Below are positions 1-10,265 of a DNA stretch of 64,000 bases, piece by piece. The stretch's first letter is position 1; each line of letters starts with the position of its first letter. The stretch covers positions 1,178,001 to 1,242,000 of the forward strand of contig OZ218965.1 in NCBI GenBank assembly GCA_965112735.1, given 5' to 3'. The translations under genes were made by a program, and so were the position numbers. The stretch is from Phaeosaccion multiseriatum (Eukaryota > Ochrophyta, other classes). The notes under the pieces are model-generated. The model had not been told where the DNA came from and searched no databases. It worked only from the letters and a program-made list of their open reading frames with translations.

Positions 1-916
1 TCCCTGCCCCTTTCCCCGCCTCTGCCTGCCCCCTCTTGCCCCCACCCCACAGCCCGTCGCCCAGACCGACCCAGCCCCCTTTGGCTGCTCCACTCGAGCA
101 AGACGGTGGTGCTTCAGGGATGATGCAAGCACGGGGTACACACGTCAGATGGGGGCAGCGCGGGCGGGGCCGCTGAGCGAAGCCGCAGAGGAGATGAAGA
201 AGGACGGGAGGGGGAAGGAGGAGGCGGAGAGGAAGAGGAATGAGGTCCAGGATGAGACTGAGGCGGAGGGGGGACAGAAGGGGAAGGCAGTCTGTTTGAT
301 AGGGGTGTAATTTTTGCAAAGTGGAGTTGAGGTGTTCCTTCTACTGTGAGTGTGAATGGTGGTGCTGCCCCACTATTGCTATTGCATGCGCTCCTCCAGA
401 GCATTTGGAGTGGAGCAGGGCAGAGCATTGCGGCCCTGGCTTAGGGGAAGGCGCCCACCCGCCCGTGCAGCAGCGATGCAAGCGGAATGGGCCAGGACTG
501 GTGGGGGCATGCGTGATCAGGGTTCAGGCAATGAAGAGCTCACACAATAGACTTCCTGCTTGGCGCTCTCCGCGGGGGGTTGAATAAGGGCAGCAGTAGA
601 AGATGAGAAAGGGGGAGGGCGTTTCAAATATGTCATTGGAGAGGGGTGCGTGGCACTGCCGTTTCGCGGCGAGAGGCGTGTGAGGCTCTTCTCAGAGTTT
701 CGGAGAAAGGAAGCCGGTGCTAGGCCCAAAGTCGACATATCTATCTATACATGCGTTATGCTATGGTACGCACTGATTCGGCTGGAAGAAGAAGCACACT
801 TCTCACAAAGACATCCCAAAGAGAGAGGGGCTGAAGTGAAGCCCCTTTCTATGGCACCGTGTGCGAAACAGAACGATGCTTGACGCAGGAGGGGCCACGC
901 TGTCTGTCCTGGTCAC
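1..916. other. Tail of a preceding array unit (non-coding)
   Basis: This stretch matches the tails at 3840-4756, 7680-8581 and 11510-12393. It contains the 3' flank of an unseen plus-strand ankyrin gene, followed by the 3' flank of the minus gene that ends at 917. I see no convincing gene, although a short plus-strand reading frame is open here in all copies. Confidence 0.7.
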
Positions 917-2008
917 TCAGTCCTCGCAGTCGCAGGGGTGACCATTGGCGTGCACCCACTGCTTCATCTCCTCAAGGGCGGCAGAGGCAATATCCCATCT
1001 AAGATCGCCATATTCGTTTTTCACGACTTGTGGGCATGCCCTCCTATCCCAGGGACACATGACCTCCTCCGAGCGGAGCCACTTCAGGACAGAGAGGCTC
1101 TCACCGCCATAAACTGCTGCAGTAGTGACATATTCATCCCACGTGCACAGCTCCCGTGCGTTTGCATGCAGCCACTGCAGCACTTCCAGATTGCCTTGCT
1201 CGGCCGCCCAGAAAGCCCCCCACCTCCACCCGCTGTAGTTACCTGCCGCCTCCATCTTAGCTCTGACCTTGGGATGGTGCACAAGCATGTCCAACACGCT
1301 GAAATGCCCCGCCTGCACAGCCCCCTCCAACATATCAAATTGGGGAGGGCCCCCAAACTCGTCGGACAGCAGCCACGTAAGAACCTCCACATGGCCGCAC
1401 TTGCCAGCTTCGCGACAAGTAAGGCTCTGATCCCACGGGCACCGCTCCTTGTTGGGCAGGTCCTCCGCTCGCAGCCATTGGAGGATGCTCAGTGCGTGCT
1501 TTTCATTCCTCACCGCAACCATGCATATGGTCAAACCCCAGGTACACCCCATGCTGTGAAGAGCCTTGCAAATACGCAAGTCTCCGTACTGTGCCGCAGC
1601 CTCAAAAGTGTTCACACTCAGCTCATACCCGTACTTCCTGGCCCACCTCAAACGCTCCTCAGACTCAACCACACTCCTGATCCGGGTTGTCTTGGCCCAA
1701 TGAAGACGTCTGTAGTGCTCCTTCCACTCCTTGCTCACCGCCGCTACGAACAAGTCGTGCCCACCACCAGTCCACTCCATCACGCTACGGAGCATTACAG
1801 CCTGGGCCAGAGCCTCTTCACAAGCTTCGAAGGTCTGAGCATCGCTTCCCTCGCCTCCAGCAAGGGCAGCGGGACCGGGAGTAGGTGTTGAAGCGGCACC
1901 GGCACCACCGCTTCCATGCAAAGTCAGACATACTTCCCCTGCCGAGGAGTCGGTGGGTGGAGCTGGCTGGAGCCTTTTGCCGCCATGCTTTCGGCTCGGT
2001 CCGTCCAT
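917..2008 (-). CDS. Ankyrin-repeat protein, array copy M1 (363 aa)
   Basis: Single-exon gene. The start is the ATG at 2008 because an in-frame stop lies just upstream and the other copies begin at the same Met. The first ~60 residues are Gly/Ala/Pro-rich and low complexity. A segment at about 80-105 (GGGHDLFVAAVSKEWKEHYR) resembles the F-box-like motif that precedes ankyrin repeats in many stramenopile proteins. From about residue 120 there are 6-7 degenerate ankyrin repeats of the LxVLxWL type (HVEVLTWLLSDEF, NLEVLQWLHANAREL, SLSVLKWLRSEEV). Such repeats bind protein partners; the partner here is unknown. M1 differs from its paralogues mainly in six short patches, for example after CPW near the C-terminus (VVKNEYGDLRWDIAS). 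It is divergent from the pseudogene at 2612. Confidence 0.88.
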   Translation of the reverse strand: MDGPSRKHGGKRLQPAPPTDSSAGEVCLTLHGSGGAGAASTPTPGPAALAGGEGSDAQTFEACEEALAQAVMLRSVMEWTGGGHDLFVAAVSKEWKEHYRRLHWAKTTRIRSVVESEERLRWARKYGYELSVNTFEAAAQYGDLRICKALHSMGCTWGLTICMVAVRNEKHALSILQWLRAEDLPNKERCPWDQSLTCREAGKCGHVEVLTWLLSDEFGGPPQFDMLEGAVQAGHFSVLDMLVHHPKVRAKMEAAGNYSGWRWGAFWAAEQGNLEVLQWLHANARELCTWDEYVTTAAVYGGESLSVLKWLRSEEVMCPWDRRACPQVVKNEYGDLRWDIASAALEEMKQWVHANGHPCDCED

Positions 2009-2611
2009 GTCTTCCGCGGTCCCACTCTAGATGACTGCTTGACACTTATGATGCGCGGTGCAGGGCAGGTGATGGGGGGGAAGAAGCCCTTTAGCTTTCC
2101 TCAGCGAAGCCTGGCATGACGAGAGAAGGGAAGGGGCAGGAGGAACGACAGGACGGAAATGACACGCGGTGTGAGGAAAAGGCGGCATCGGTACCTCCCC
2201 TGCTGTTGGGCCTTTGCCGACACCCCCCCCTGCCGAGACCCCCCCCCCGAAGAGCCGAAGAGTGTGGAGGGCAAGTTTACTTCAATGGAGTCGATCACCA
2301 TCTCCCCGCACGGCCTCGACTGCTCTAAGCCTCCTCCAGCCTGCACTCTTCAGCGCCACACTCCTACCTGCAGCTTGGTGGAAAATGGTGCGTGGAGAGT
2401 GAGTTGAGAGGGATACAAGGCAAGTTGGTCGTTCAGCGTCGGCCTGGTAGTCGAGCTCTGTGGTCGCCACACCACCCGAAGAGACGGAGCGAGCGCGGGG
2501 CCGGCGCAAACAAGGCCGCCATTGCTGCATGATGGCACAGAGAAGGTGGGGCCATTAGTCACTTCTTTGAAGCGCTGCAGATACTTTGGCGAAGTGGGCA
2601 ACACACACGCC
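2009..2611. promoter_or_regulatory. Divergent intergenic region between M1 and P1
   Basis: About 600 bp separates the two outward-facing start codons and must hold both promoters. It contains poly-C tracts (around 2226 and 2244) and a conserved block from about 2255 to 2590 that is almost unchanged in all four units. No TATA box is obvious. Open frames here are not conserved as proteins, so I treat it as regulatory and 5' UTR sequence. Confidence 0.55.
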
Positions 2612-3634
2612 ATGGCAGAGGCAGAGGATACCTCCAAGAGGCAGCGCCTGGGCACGGAGGAGGGTGTGACAAGTTATACCGCGGAGACTGCCGAGGGCGA
2701 AGGTGCTGTGCAGGAGACGTACGTGGCCAGTGCCAAGGCCCTGGGAATGGAGGAGGTCCTGCAGAAAATCATGCCGCTTGTGGGGAAGGGCCGCCACGTC
2801 TTCACCGCCACCGTATGTAGGGAATGGAAAGAGCACTACAGCATGGCCCACCCTTCAGCCGAGACTTCCCTTCCAAGCGTGGTGGAGTCTGTCAGGTGCT
2901 TGCAGTGGGCCAAGGAGAAATGTGGGTACGAGCTGAGTGTGGGCACTTTCCGAGCGGCGGCAGAGTACGGAGATGTGAGCGTGTGCGAGGAGCTGCTTCA
3001 CCGCATGCACTGCCCCTGGGCTACAATGGCCTGTAGGGCGGCTGTGAGGAATGCTAGGCATGGACTGCGTATTCTCAAGTGGCTGCGATCCGAGGACCTC
3101 CCCAACAAGGAGCAAGGTCCTTGGTCACAGGATTGGGTCGGGGACGAAGCTGGCTGGTGCGGCAATGTGGAGGTTCTTACGTGGCTGCTGTCCGACGAGT
3201 TTGAGGGCCCTCCTCAATGCATTATGTGGGTGGGGGCTGTGCGGGCGGGGCGCATTCGCGTGTTGGACATGCTTGTGCACCATCCGAAGGTCAGAGCTGA
3301 GATGGAGGCGGCAGGGGACCTCAGCGGGTGGAGGAATGGGGCTAAATGGGCGGCCGAGGAAGGCAATCTGGAAGTGCTGCAGTGGCTGCATGCAAACGCA
3401 CGGGAGCTGTGCAGGTAGGATGAATATGTCTGTTATGAAGCAGTTTATAGCGGTAAGAGCCTCTCTGTCCTGAAATGGCTCCGCTCGGAGGAGGTCATGT
3501 GTCCCTGGAACGAGTCGGCCTGCCCACAGTACTTTGAAGGAGTGATTCATGGATGGGATATGCCCCCTGCCGCCTTTGAGGAGATGAAGCAGTGGGTGCA
3601 CGACAATGGTAACCCCTGCGACCTCGGGGACTGA
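2612..3634 (+). pseudogene. Ankyrin-repeat gene P1, interrupted by a nonsense codon
   Basis: This is the plus-strand paralogue. The start ATG at 2612 sits in a good context (CGCCATGG). The frame is open to 3418, giving 268 aa, then stops at TAG (3416-3418). Every sister copy has TGG (Trp) at that position, inside the conserved ELCRWDE segment. Beyond the stop the same frame continues to the normal TGA at 3632-3634, with typical final repeats. A single G-to-A change therefore removes the last ankyrin repeats and the C-terminal tail. It could be a dead copy or express a truncated protein. The N-terminal half has the family features: a KGRHVFTATVCREWKEHY motif and repeats ending in LKWLRSEDLPNKEQ. 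Confidence 0.85.
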
Positions 3635-4756
3635 CTGGCAGGAAGCGTTTCGAGACGGAGGCAGGACGGGTAGGAAGGGAGGCGGCCCTGAGAAGGCGGC
3701 GACAGCCTCTTCGAATAGGGGGGGCAACAAGTCGAGGTGAGCGGGGCGGATGGGAGTGCTCTCTGGCTTGGCGGTGCTTTTGAGGTTACCGAATGCCTGT
3801 CTGCAGCTCCTCCTGCTGCTATCTGTTCTCTGATCCTCTTCCCTGCCCCTTTCCCCGCCTCTGCCTGCCCCCTCTTGCCCCCACCCCACAGCCCGTCGCC
3901 CAGACCGACCCAGCCCCCTTTGGCTGCTCCACTCGAGCAAGACGGTGGTGCTTCAGGGATGATGCAAGCACGGGGTACACACGTCAGATGGGGGCAGCGC
4001 GGGCGGGGCAGCTGAGCGAAGCCGCTGAGGAGATGAAGAAGGACAGGAGGGGGAAGGAGGAGGCGGAGAGGAAGAGGAATGAGGTCCAGGGTAAGACTGG
4101 GGTGGAGGGGGGACAGAAGAGGAAGGCAGTCTGTATGATAGGGGTGTTATTTTTGCAAAGTGGAGTTGAGGTGTTCCTTCTACTGTGAGTGTGAGTGGTG
4201 GTGCTGCCCCACTATTGCTATTGCATGCGCTCCTCCAGAGCGTTTGGGAGTGGAACAGGGCAGAGCATTGCGGCCCTGGCTTTGGGGAAGGCGCCCACCC
4301 GCCCGTGCAGAGCAGCGATGCAAGCGGAATGGGCCAGGCCTTGTGAGGGCATGCGTGATTAGGGTTAAGGCAATGAAGAGCTCACACCATAGACTTCCTG
4401 CTTGGCGCTCTCCGCGGGGGGTTGAGGAAAGCAACGCAGTAAGGAAGGGGAGGAGGAGGAGGAGGAGAGGGCGATCCAAAGCCATTGGCTGATATCAGTG
4501 CAAGTACTGCCGTTACGCGGCGAGAGGCGTGTGAGGCTCTTCTCAGCGTTTCGGAGAAAGGAAGCCGGTGCTAGACCCAAAGTCGACATATCTATCTATA
4601 CATTCGTTATGCTACGGTATGCACTGATTCGGCTGGGAGAAGAAGCACACTTCTCACAAAGAGAGACGGGCTGAAGTGAAGCCCCTTTCTATGGCACCGT
4701 GTGCGAAACAAGACGGTGCTTGACGCAGGAGGGGCCACGCCGTCTGCCGCGGTCAC
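3635..4756. other. Convergent tail between P1 and M2
   Basis: About 1.1 kb between the 3' ends of two convergent genes, present in every unit. It contains a C-rich stretch ending in CCCCACAG near 3891 and a Glu/Lys/Arg-rich reading frame (SEAAEEMKKDRRGKEEAERK, 4010-4090) that stays open in all units. That frame could be an alternative 3' exon or chance purine-rich sequence. No independent gene is supported. Confidence 0.5.
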
Positions 4757-5845
4757 TCAGTCCTCGCACTCGCAGGGGTGACCATTGGCGTGCACCCACT
4801 GCTTCATCTCCTCAAAGGCGGCAGGGGGCATATCCCAGTAATCATCTAATCCGTCTTGAAGGTACTGTGGGCATGCCGACTCGTCCCAGGGACACATGAC
4901 CTCCTCCGAGCGGAGCCACTTCAGGACAGAGAGGCTCCCACCCCTACAAACTGCTTCACAAGAGACATATTCATCCCACCTGCACAGCTCCCGTGCGTTT
5001 GCATGGAGCCACTGCAGCACTTCCAGATTGCCTTCCTCGGCCGCCCATTTAGCCCCATTCCTCCACCCGCTGAGGTCCCCTGCCGCCTCCATCTCAACTC
5101 TGACCTTGGGATGGTGCACAAGCATGTCCAACACGCGAATGCGCCCCGCCTGCACAGCCCCCTCCCACATATAATATTGAGGAGGGCCCTCAAACTCGTC
5201 GGACAGCAGCCACGTAAGAACCTCCACATGGCCGCACTTGCCAGCTTCGCCACAAATGAAGTGCTGGGCCCACGGGCACTGCTCCTTGTTGGGCAGGTCC
5301 TCCGCTCGCAGCCATTGGAGGATGCTCAGTGCATGCCTTTCATTCCTCACCGCAACTATGCATACGGTCAAACCCCAGGCACACCCCATGCTGTGAAGAG
5401 CCTTGCAAATACGCAAGTCTCCGTACTGTGCCGCAGCCTCAAAAGTCTTCACACTCAGCTCATACCCGTACTTCCTGGCCCACCTCAAACACTCCTCAGA
5501 CTCAACCACACTCCTGATCCGGGTTGTCTTGGCCGGATGAAGACGTCTGTAGTGCTCCTTCCACTCCTTGCTCACCGCCGCTACGAACAAGTGGTGGCCC
5601 CCACCAGTCCACTCCATCACGCTACTGAGCATTACAGCCTGGGCCAGAGCCTCTTCACAAGCTTCGAAGGTCTGAGTATCGCTTCCCTCGCCTCCAGCAA
5701 GGGCAGCGGGACCGGGAGAAGCCGCCACAGCGGCACCGGCACCACCGCCTCCATGCAAAGTCAGACATACTTCCCCTGCCGAGGAGTCGGTGGGTGGAGC
5801 TGGCTGGAGCGTTTTGCCGCCATGCTTTCGGCTCGGTCCGTCCAT
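4757..5845 (-). CDS. Ankyrin-repeat protein, array copy M2 (362 aa)
   Basis: Same architecture as M1: low-complexity N-terminus, F-box-like GGGHHLFVAAVSKEWKEHY segment, then ankyrin repeats. I start it at the ATG at 5845, where all copies begin. Here the frame happens to stay open upstream to 6025, because a TAG found in the other copies reads CAG. The patch GDLSGWRNGAKWAAEEGN is identical to that in P1 on the opposite strand, and the patch VSCEAVCRGGSLSV is shared with M3. The C-terminal patch (YLQDGLDDYWDM) is unique to this copy. It is divergent from P2. Confidence 0.88.
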   Translation of the reverse strand: MDGPSRKHGGKTLQPAPPTDSSAGEVCLTLHGGGGAGAAVAASPGPAALAGGEGSDTQTFEACEEALAQAVMLSSVMEWTGGGHHLFVAAVSKEWKEHYRRLHPAKTTRIRSVVESEECLRWARKYGYELSVKTFEAAAQYGDLRICKALHSMGCAWGLTVCIVAVRNERHALSILQWLRAEDLPNKEQCPWAQHFICGEAGKCGHVEVLTWLLSDEFEGPPQYYMWEGAVQAGRIRVLDMLVHHPKVRVEMEAAGDLSGWRNGAKWAAEEGNLEVLQWLHANARELCRWDEYVSCEAVCRGGSLSVLKWLRSEEVMCPWDESACPQYLQDGLDDYWDMPPAAFEEMKQWVHANGHPCECED

Positions 5846-6442
5846 GTCTTCTGCGGTCCCACTCTGGATGACTGCTTGGCACTTATGATGTGTCGCGCTG
5901 GGCAGGTGATGGGGGGGAAGAAGCCCTTTAGCTTTCCTCAGCGAAGCCTGGTACGACGAGAGAAGGGAAGGGGGAGGGGGAAAGACAGGACGGAAATGAC
6001 ACGCAGTGTGAGGAAAAGGCGGCATCGATAACCCCCCTGCTGTTGGGCCTTTGCCGAGACCCCCCCCCGGAAGAGCCGAAGCGTGTGGAGGGCAAGTTTA
6101 CTTCGATGGAGTCGATCACCATCTCCCCGCACGGTCTCGACTGCTCCAAGCCTCCTCCAGCCTGCACTCTTCAGCGCCACACTCCTACCTGCTGCTTGGT
6201 CGAAGAGGAACGGAGGTGGTGCGTGGAGAGTGAGTTGAGAGGGATACAAGGCAAGTTGGTCGTTCAGCGTCGGCCTGGTAGTCGAGCTCTGTGGTCGCCA
6301 CACCACCCGAAGAGACGGAGCGAGCGCGGGGCCGGCGCAAACAAGGCCGCCATTGCTGCATGATGGCACAGAGAAGGTGGGGCCATTAGTCACTTCTTTG
6401 AAGCGCTGCAGATACTCTGGCGAAGTGGGCAACACACACGCC
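5846..6442. promoter_or_regulatory. Divergent intergenic region between M2 and P2
   Basis: Counterpart of 2009-2611, with the same conserved blocks. It has a slightly different poly-C tract near 6060 and an extra few bases near 6200 (GAAGAGGAACGGAGG), also seen in the third unit. No gene is seen. Confidence 0.5.
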
Positions 6443-7465
6443 ATGGCAGAGGCAGAGGATGCCTCCAAGAGGCAGCGCCTGGGCACGGAGGAAGGTGTGA
6501 CAAGTTATACCGCGGAGACTGCCGAGGGCGAAGGTGCTGTGCAGGAGACGTACGTGGCCAGTGCCAAGGCCCTGGGAATGGAGGAGGTCCTGCAGAAAAT
6601 CATGCCCCTTGTGGGGAAGGGCCGCCACGTCTTCACCGCCACGGTATGTAGGGAATGGAAAGAGCACTACAGCGTGGCCCACCCTTCAGCCGAGACTTCC
6701 CTTCCAAGCGTGGTGGAGTCTGTCAGGTGCTTGCAGTGGGCCAAGGAGAAATGTGGGTACGAGCTGAGTGTGGGCACTTTCAGAGCGGCGGCAGAGTACG
6801 GAGATGTGAGCGTGTGCGAGGAGCTGCTTCACCGCATGCACTGCCCCTGGGATACAACGGTCTGTAGGGTGGCTGTGAGGAATGCTAGGCATGGACTGCG
6901 TATTCTCAAGTGGCTGCGATCCGAGGACCTCCCCAACAAGGAGCAAGGTCCTTGGTCACAGGATGACGTCGGGGACGAAGCTGGCGAGTGCGGCAATGTC
7001 GAGGTTCTTACGTGGCTGCTGTCCGACGAGTTTGAGGGCCCTCTTGAATTCATTTTGTGGGAGGACGCTGTAAAGGCGGGGCGCATTCTCGCGTTGGACA
7101 TGCTTGTGCACCATCCCAAGGTCAGAGCTGAGATGGAGGCGGCTGAGGGGGACAGCGAGTGGTGGGACGGGGCTATATGGGCGGCCGCGGAAGGCAATCT
7201 GGAAGTGCTGCAGTGGCTGCATGCAAACGCACGGGAGCTGTGCAGGTGGGATGAAGGTGTCTCTAGTGCAGCAGTTTATGGCGGTATGAGCCTCTCTGTC
7301 CTGAAATGGCTCCGCTCGGAGGAGGTCATGTGTCCCTGGAACGAGTCGGCCTGCCCACAGTACTTTGAAGGAGTGATTCATGGATGGGATATGCCCCCTG
7401 CCGCCTTTGAGGAGATGAAGCAGTGGGTGCACGACAATGGTAACCCCTGCGACCTCGGGGACTGA
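6443..7465 (+). CDS. Ankyrin-repeat protein, array copy P2 (340 aa)
   Basis: Intact plus-strand paralogue starting at ATG 6443 (CGCCATGG). The N-terminus (MAEAEDASKRQRLG) is short, acidic and low complexity. GKGRHVFTATVCREWKEHYS at about 60-80 matches the F-box-like segment of the minus genes. Ankyrin repeats follow. Variable patches differ from its neighbours: PLEFILWEDAVKAGRILA, EGDSEWWDGAIWAAAEGN and DEGVSSAAVYGGMSLSV. Its last ~100 bp and C-terminus (YFEGVIHGWDM, HDNGNPCDLGD) are identical to pseudogene P1, suggesting recent exchange. Confidence 0.88.
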   Translation: MAEAEDASKRQRLGTEEGVTSYTAETAEGEGAVQETYVASAKALGMEEVLQKIMPLVGKGRHVFTATVCREWKEHYSVAHPSAETSLPSVVESVRCLQWAKEKCGYELSVGTFRAAAEYGDVSVCEELLHRMHCPWDTTVCRVAVRNARHGLRILKWLRSEDLPNKEQGPWSQDDVGDEAGECGNVEVLTWLLSDEFEGPLEFILWEDAVKAGRILALDMLVHHPKVRAEMEAAEGDSEWWDGAIWAAAEGNLEVLQWLHANARELCRWDEGVSSAAVYGGMSLSVLKWLRSEEVMCPWNESACPQYFEGVIHGWDMPPAAFEEMKQWVHDNGNPCDLGD

Positions 7466-8581
7466 CTGGCAGGAAGCGTTTCGAGACGGAGGCAGGACGG
7501 GTAGGAAGGGAGGCGGCCCTGAGAAGGCGGCGACAGCCTCTTCGAATAGGGGGGGCAACAAGTCGAGGTGAGCGGGGCAGATGGGAGTGCTCTCTGGCTT
7601 GGCGGTGCTTTTGAGGTTACCGAATGCCCATCTGTTGCTTGTTCTGGTGCTACCTGTTCTCTGATCCTCTTCACTGCCCCCTTCCCCGCCTCTGCCTGCC
7701 CCCTCTTTCCCCCACCCCACAGCCCGTCACCCAGACCGACCCAGCCCCCTTTGGCTGCTCCACTCGAGCAAGACGGTGGTGCTTCAGGGATGATGCAAGC
7801 ACGGGGTACACACGTCAGATGGGGGCAGCGCGGGCGGGGCAGCTGAGCGAAGCCGCTGAGGAGATGAAGAAGGACAGGAGGGGGAAGGAGGAGGCGGAGA
7901 GGAAGAGGAATGAGGTCCTGGATAAGAATGAGGCGGAGGGGGGACAGAAGGGGAAGGCTGTCTGTATGATAGGGGTGTTGTTTTTGCAAAGTGGAGTTGA
8001 GGTGTTCCTTCTACTGTGAGTGTGAATGTTGGTGCTGCCCCACTATTGCTATTGCATGCGCTCCTCCAGAGCGTTTGGGAGTGGAGCAGGGCAGAGCGTT
8101 GCGGCCCTGGCTTAGGGGAAGGCGCCCACCCACCCGTGCAGAGCAGCGAGGCAAGCGGAATGGGCCAGGCCTTGTGGGGGCATGCGTGATTAGGGTTAAG
8201 GCAATGAAGAGCTCACACAATAGACTTCCTGCTTGGCGCTCTCCGCGGGGGGTTGAGGAAAGCAACGCAGTAAGGAAGGGGAGGAGGAGGAGAGGGCGAT
8301 CCAAAGCCATTGGCTGACATCAGTGCAAGTACTGCCGTTACGCGGCGAGAGGCGTGTGAGGCTCTTCTCAGCGTTTCGGAGAAAGGAAGCCGGTGCTAGG
8401 CCCAAAGTCGACATATCTATCTATACATGCGTTATGCTATGGTACGCACTGATTCGGCTGGAAGAAGAAGCACACTTCTTACAAAGAGAGACGGGCTGAA
8501 GTGAAGCCCCTTTCTATGGCACCGTGTGCGAAACAAGACGGTGCTTTACCCAGGAGGGGCCGCGATGTCTGCCCTGGTCAC
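7466..8581. other. Convergent tail between P2 and M3
   Basis: Near-identical to 3635-4756, including the C-rich stretch and the open Glu/Lys/Arg-rich frame near 7850-7930. I see no independent gene. Confidence 0.5.
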
Positions 8582-9673
8582 TCAGTCCTCGCACTCGCAG
8601 GGGTGACCATTGGCGTGCACCCACTGCTTCATCTCCTCAAAGGCGGCAGGGGGCATATCCCATACTCTTGCGCCATGTGCGTTTTTCACGACTTGTGGGC
8701 ATGCGCACTCGTCCCAGGGACACATGACCTCCTCCGAGCGGAGCCACTTCAGGACAGAGAGGCTCCCACCCCTACAAACTGCTTCACAAGAGACATATTC
8801 ATCCCACCTGCACAGCTCCCGTGCGTTTGCATGGAGCCACTGCAGCACTTCCAGATTGCCTTCCTCGGCCGCCCAGACAGCCCCATTCCTCCACCCGCTG
8901 TAGTTACCTGCCGCCTCCATCTCAGCTCTGACCTTCGGATGGTGCACAAGCATGTCCAACACGCGAATGCGGCCCGCTCGCACAGCCCCCACCCACATAC
9001 AGGCTTCAGGAGGGCCCTCAAACTCGTCGGACAGCAGCCACGTAAGAACCTCCACATGGCCGCACTTGCCAGCTTTGCCACAAATCAGGGTATGATCCCA
9101 CGGGGACCGCTCCTTGTTGGGCAGGTCCTCCGCTCGCAGCCATTGGAGGATGCTCAGTGCGTGCCTTTCATTCCTCACCGCAGCTATGCATACGGCCCAA
9201 CCCCAGGCACACCCCATGCTGTGAAGAGCCTTGCAAATACGCAAGTCTCCGTACTGTGCCGCAGCCTCAAAAGTCTTCACACTCAGCTCATACCCGTACT
9301 TCCTGGCCCACCTCAAACGCTCCTCAGACTCAACTACACTCCTGATCCGGGTTGTCTTGGCCGGATGAAGACGTCTGTAGTGCTCCTCCCACTCCTTGCT
9401 CACCGCCGCTACGAACAAGTCGTGGCCACCACCAGTCCACTCCATCACGCTACTGAGCAAGACAGCCTGGGCCAGAGCCTCTTCACAAGCTTCGAAGGTC
9501 TGAGTATCGCTTCCCTCGCCTCCAGCAAGGGCAGCGGGACCGGGAGAAGCCGCCACAGCGGCACCGGCACCACCGCCTCCATGCAAAGTCAGACATACTT
9601 CCCCTGCCGAGGAGTCGGTGGGTGGAGCTGGCTGGAGCCTTTTGCCGCCATGCTTTCGGCTCGGTCCGTCCAT
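8582..9673 (-). CDS. Ankyrin-repeat protein, array copy M3 (363 aa)
   Basis: Start at ATG 9673, preceded by an in-frame stop. The layout matches M1: low-complexity N-terminus, F-box-like segment (GGGHDLFVAAVSKEWEEHYR) and ankyrin repeats. One variable patch, PEACMWVGAVRAGRIRV, resembles plus-strand copies P1 and P3 more than the other minus copies. Another, GNYSGWRNGAVWAAEEGN, looks like a mosaic of M1 and M2. The C-terminal patch VVKNAHGARVWDM partly matches M1. This mosaic pattern points to exchange among copies. Confidence 0.88.
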   Translation of the reverse strand: MDGPSRKHGGKRLQPAPPTDSSAGEVCLTLHGGGGAGAAVAASPGPAALAGGEGSDTQTFEACEEALAQAVLLSSVMEWTGGGHDLFVAAVSKEWEEHYRRLHPAKTTRIRSVVESEERLRWARKYGYELSVKTFEAAAQYGDLRICKALHSMGCAWGWAVCIAAVRNERHALSILQWLRAEDLPNKERSPWDHTLICGKAGKCGHVEVLTWLLSDEFEGPPEACMWVGAVRAGRIRVLDMLVHHPKVRAEMEAAGNYSGWRNGAVWAAEEGNLEVLQWLHANARELCRWDEYVSCEAVCRGGSLSVLKWLRSEEVMCPWDECACPQVVKNAHGARVWDMPPAAFEEMKQWVHANGHPCECED

Positions 9674-10265
9674 GTCTTCCGCGGTCCCACTCTAGATGAC
9701 TGCTTGACACTTATGATGTGCGGTGAGGGGCAGGTGATGGGGGGGAAGAAGCCCTTTAGCTTTCCTCAGCGAAGCCTGGTACGACGAGAGAAAGGAAGGG
9801 GGAGGGGGATTGACAGGAGGAAATGACACGCAGTGTGAGGAAAAGGCGGCATCGGTACCTCCCCTGCTGTTGGGCCTTTGCCGAGACTCCCCCCCCGAAG
9901 AGCCGAAGAGTGTGGAGGGCAAGTTTACTTCGATGGAGTCGATCACCATCTCCCCGCACGGCCTCGACTGCTCTAAGCCTCCTCCAGCCTGCACTCTTCA
10001 GTGCCACACTCCTACCTGCTGCTTGGTCGAAGAGGAACGGAGGTGGTGCGTGGAGAGTGAGTTGAGAGGGATACAAGGCAAGTTGGTCGTTCAGCGTCGG
10101 CCTGGTAGTCGAGCTCTGTAGTCGCCACACGACCCGAAGAGACGGAGCGCGGGGCCGGCGCAAACAAGGCCGCCATTGCTGCATGATGGCACAGAGAAGG
10201 TGGGGCCATTAGTCATTTCTTTGAAGCGCTGCAGATACTCTGGCGAAGTGGGCAACACACACGCC
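9674..10265. promoter_or_regulatory. Divergent intergenic region between M3 and P3
   Basis: Counterpart of 2009-2611. It is slightly shorter near 10140 because GAGC is missing before the GCGGGGCCGGCGC block. No gene is seen. Confidence 0.5.

Noticed and set aside
938-1891. Long plus-strand frames opposite the minus ankyrin genes (also at 4856, 8501, 12415)
   Set aside because: They mirror the minus genes, change with the variable patches and lack any domain sense. The ankyrin frame explains conservation.
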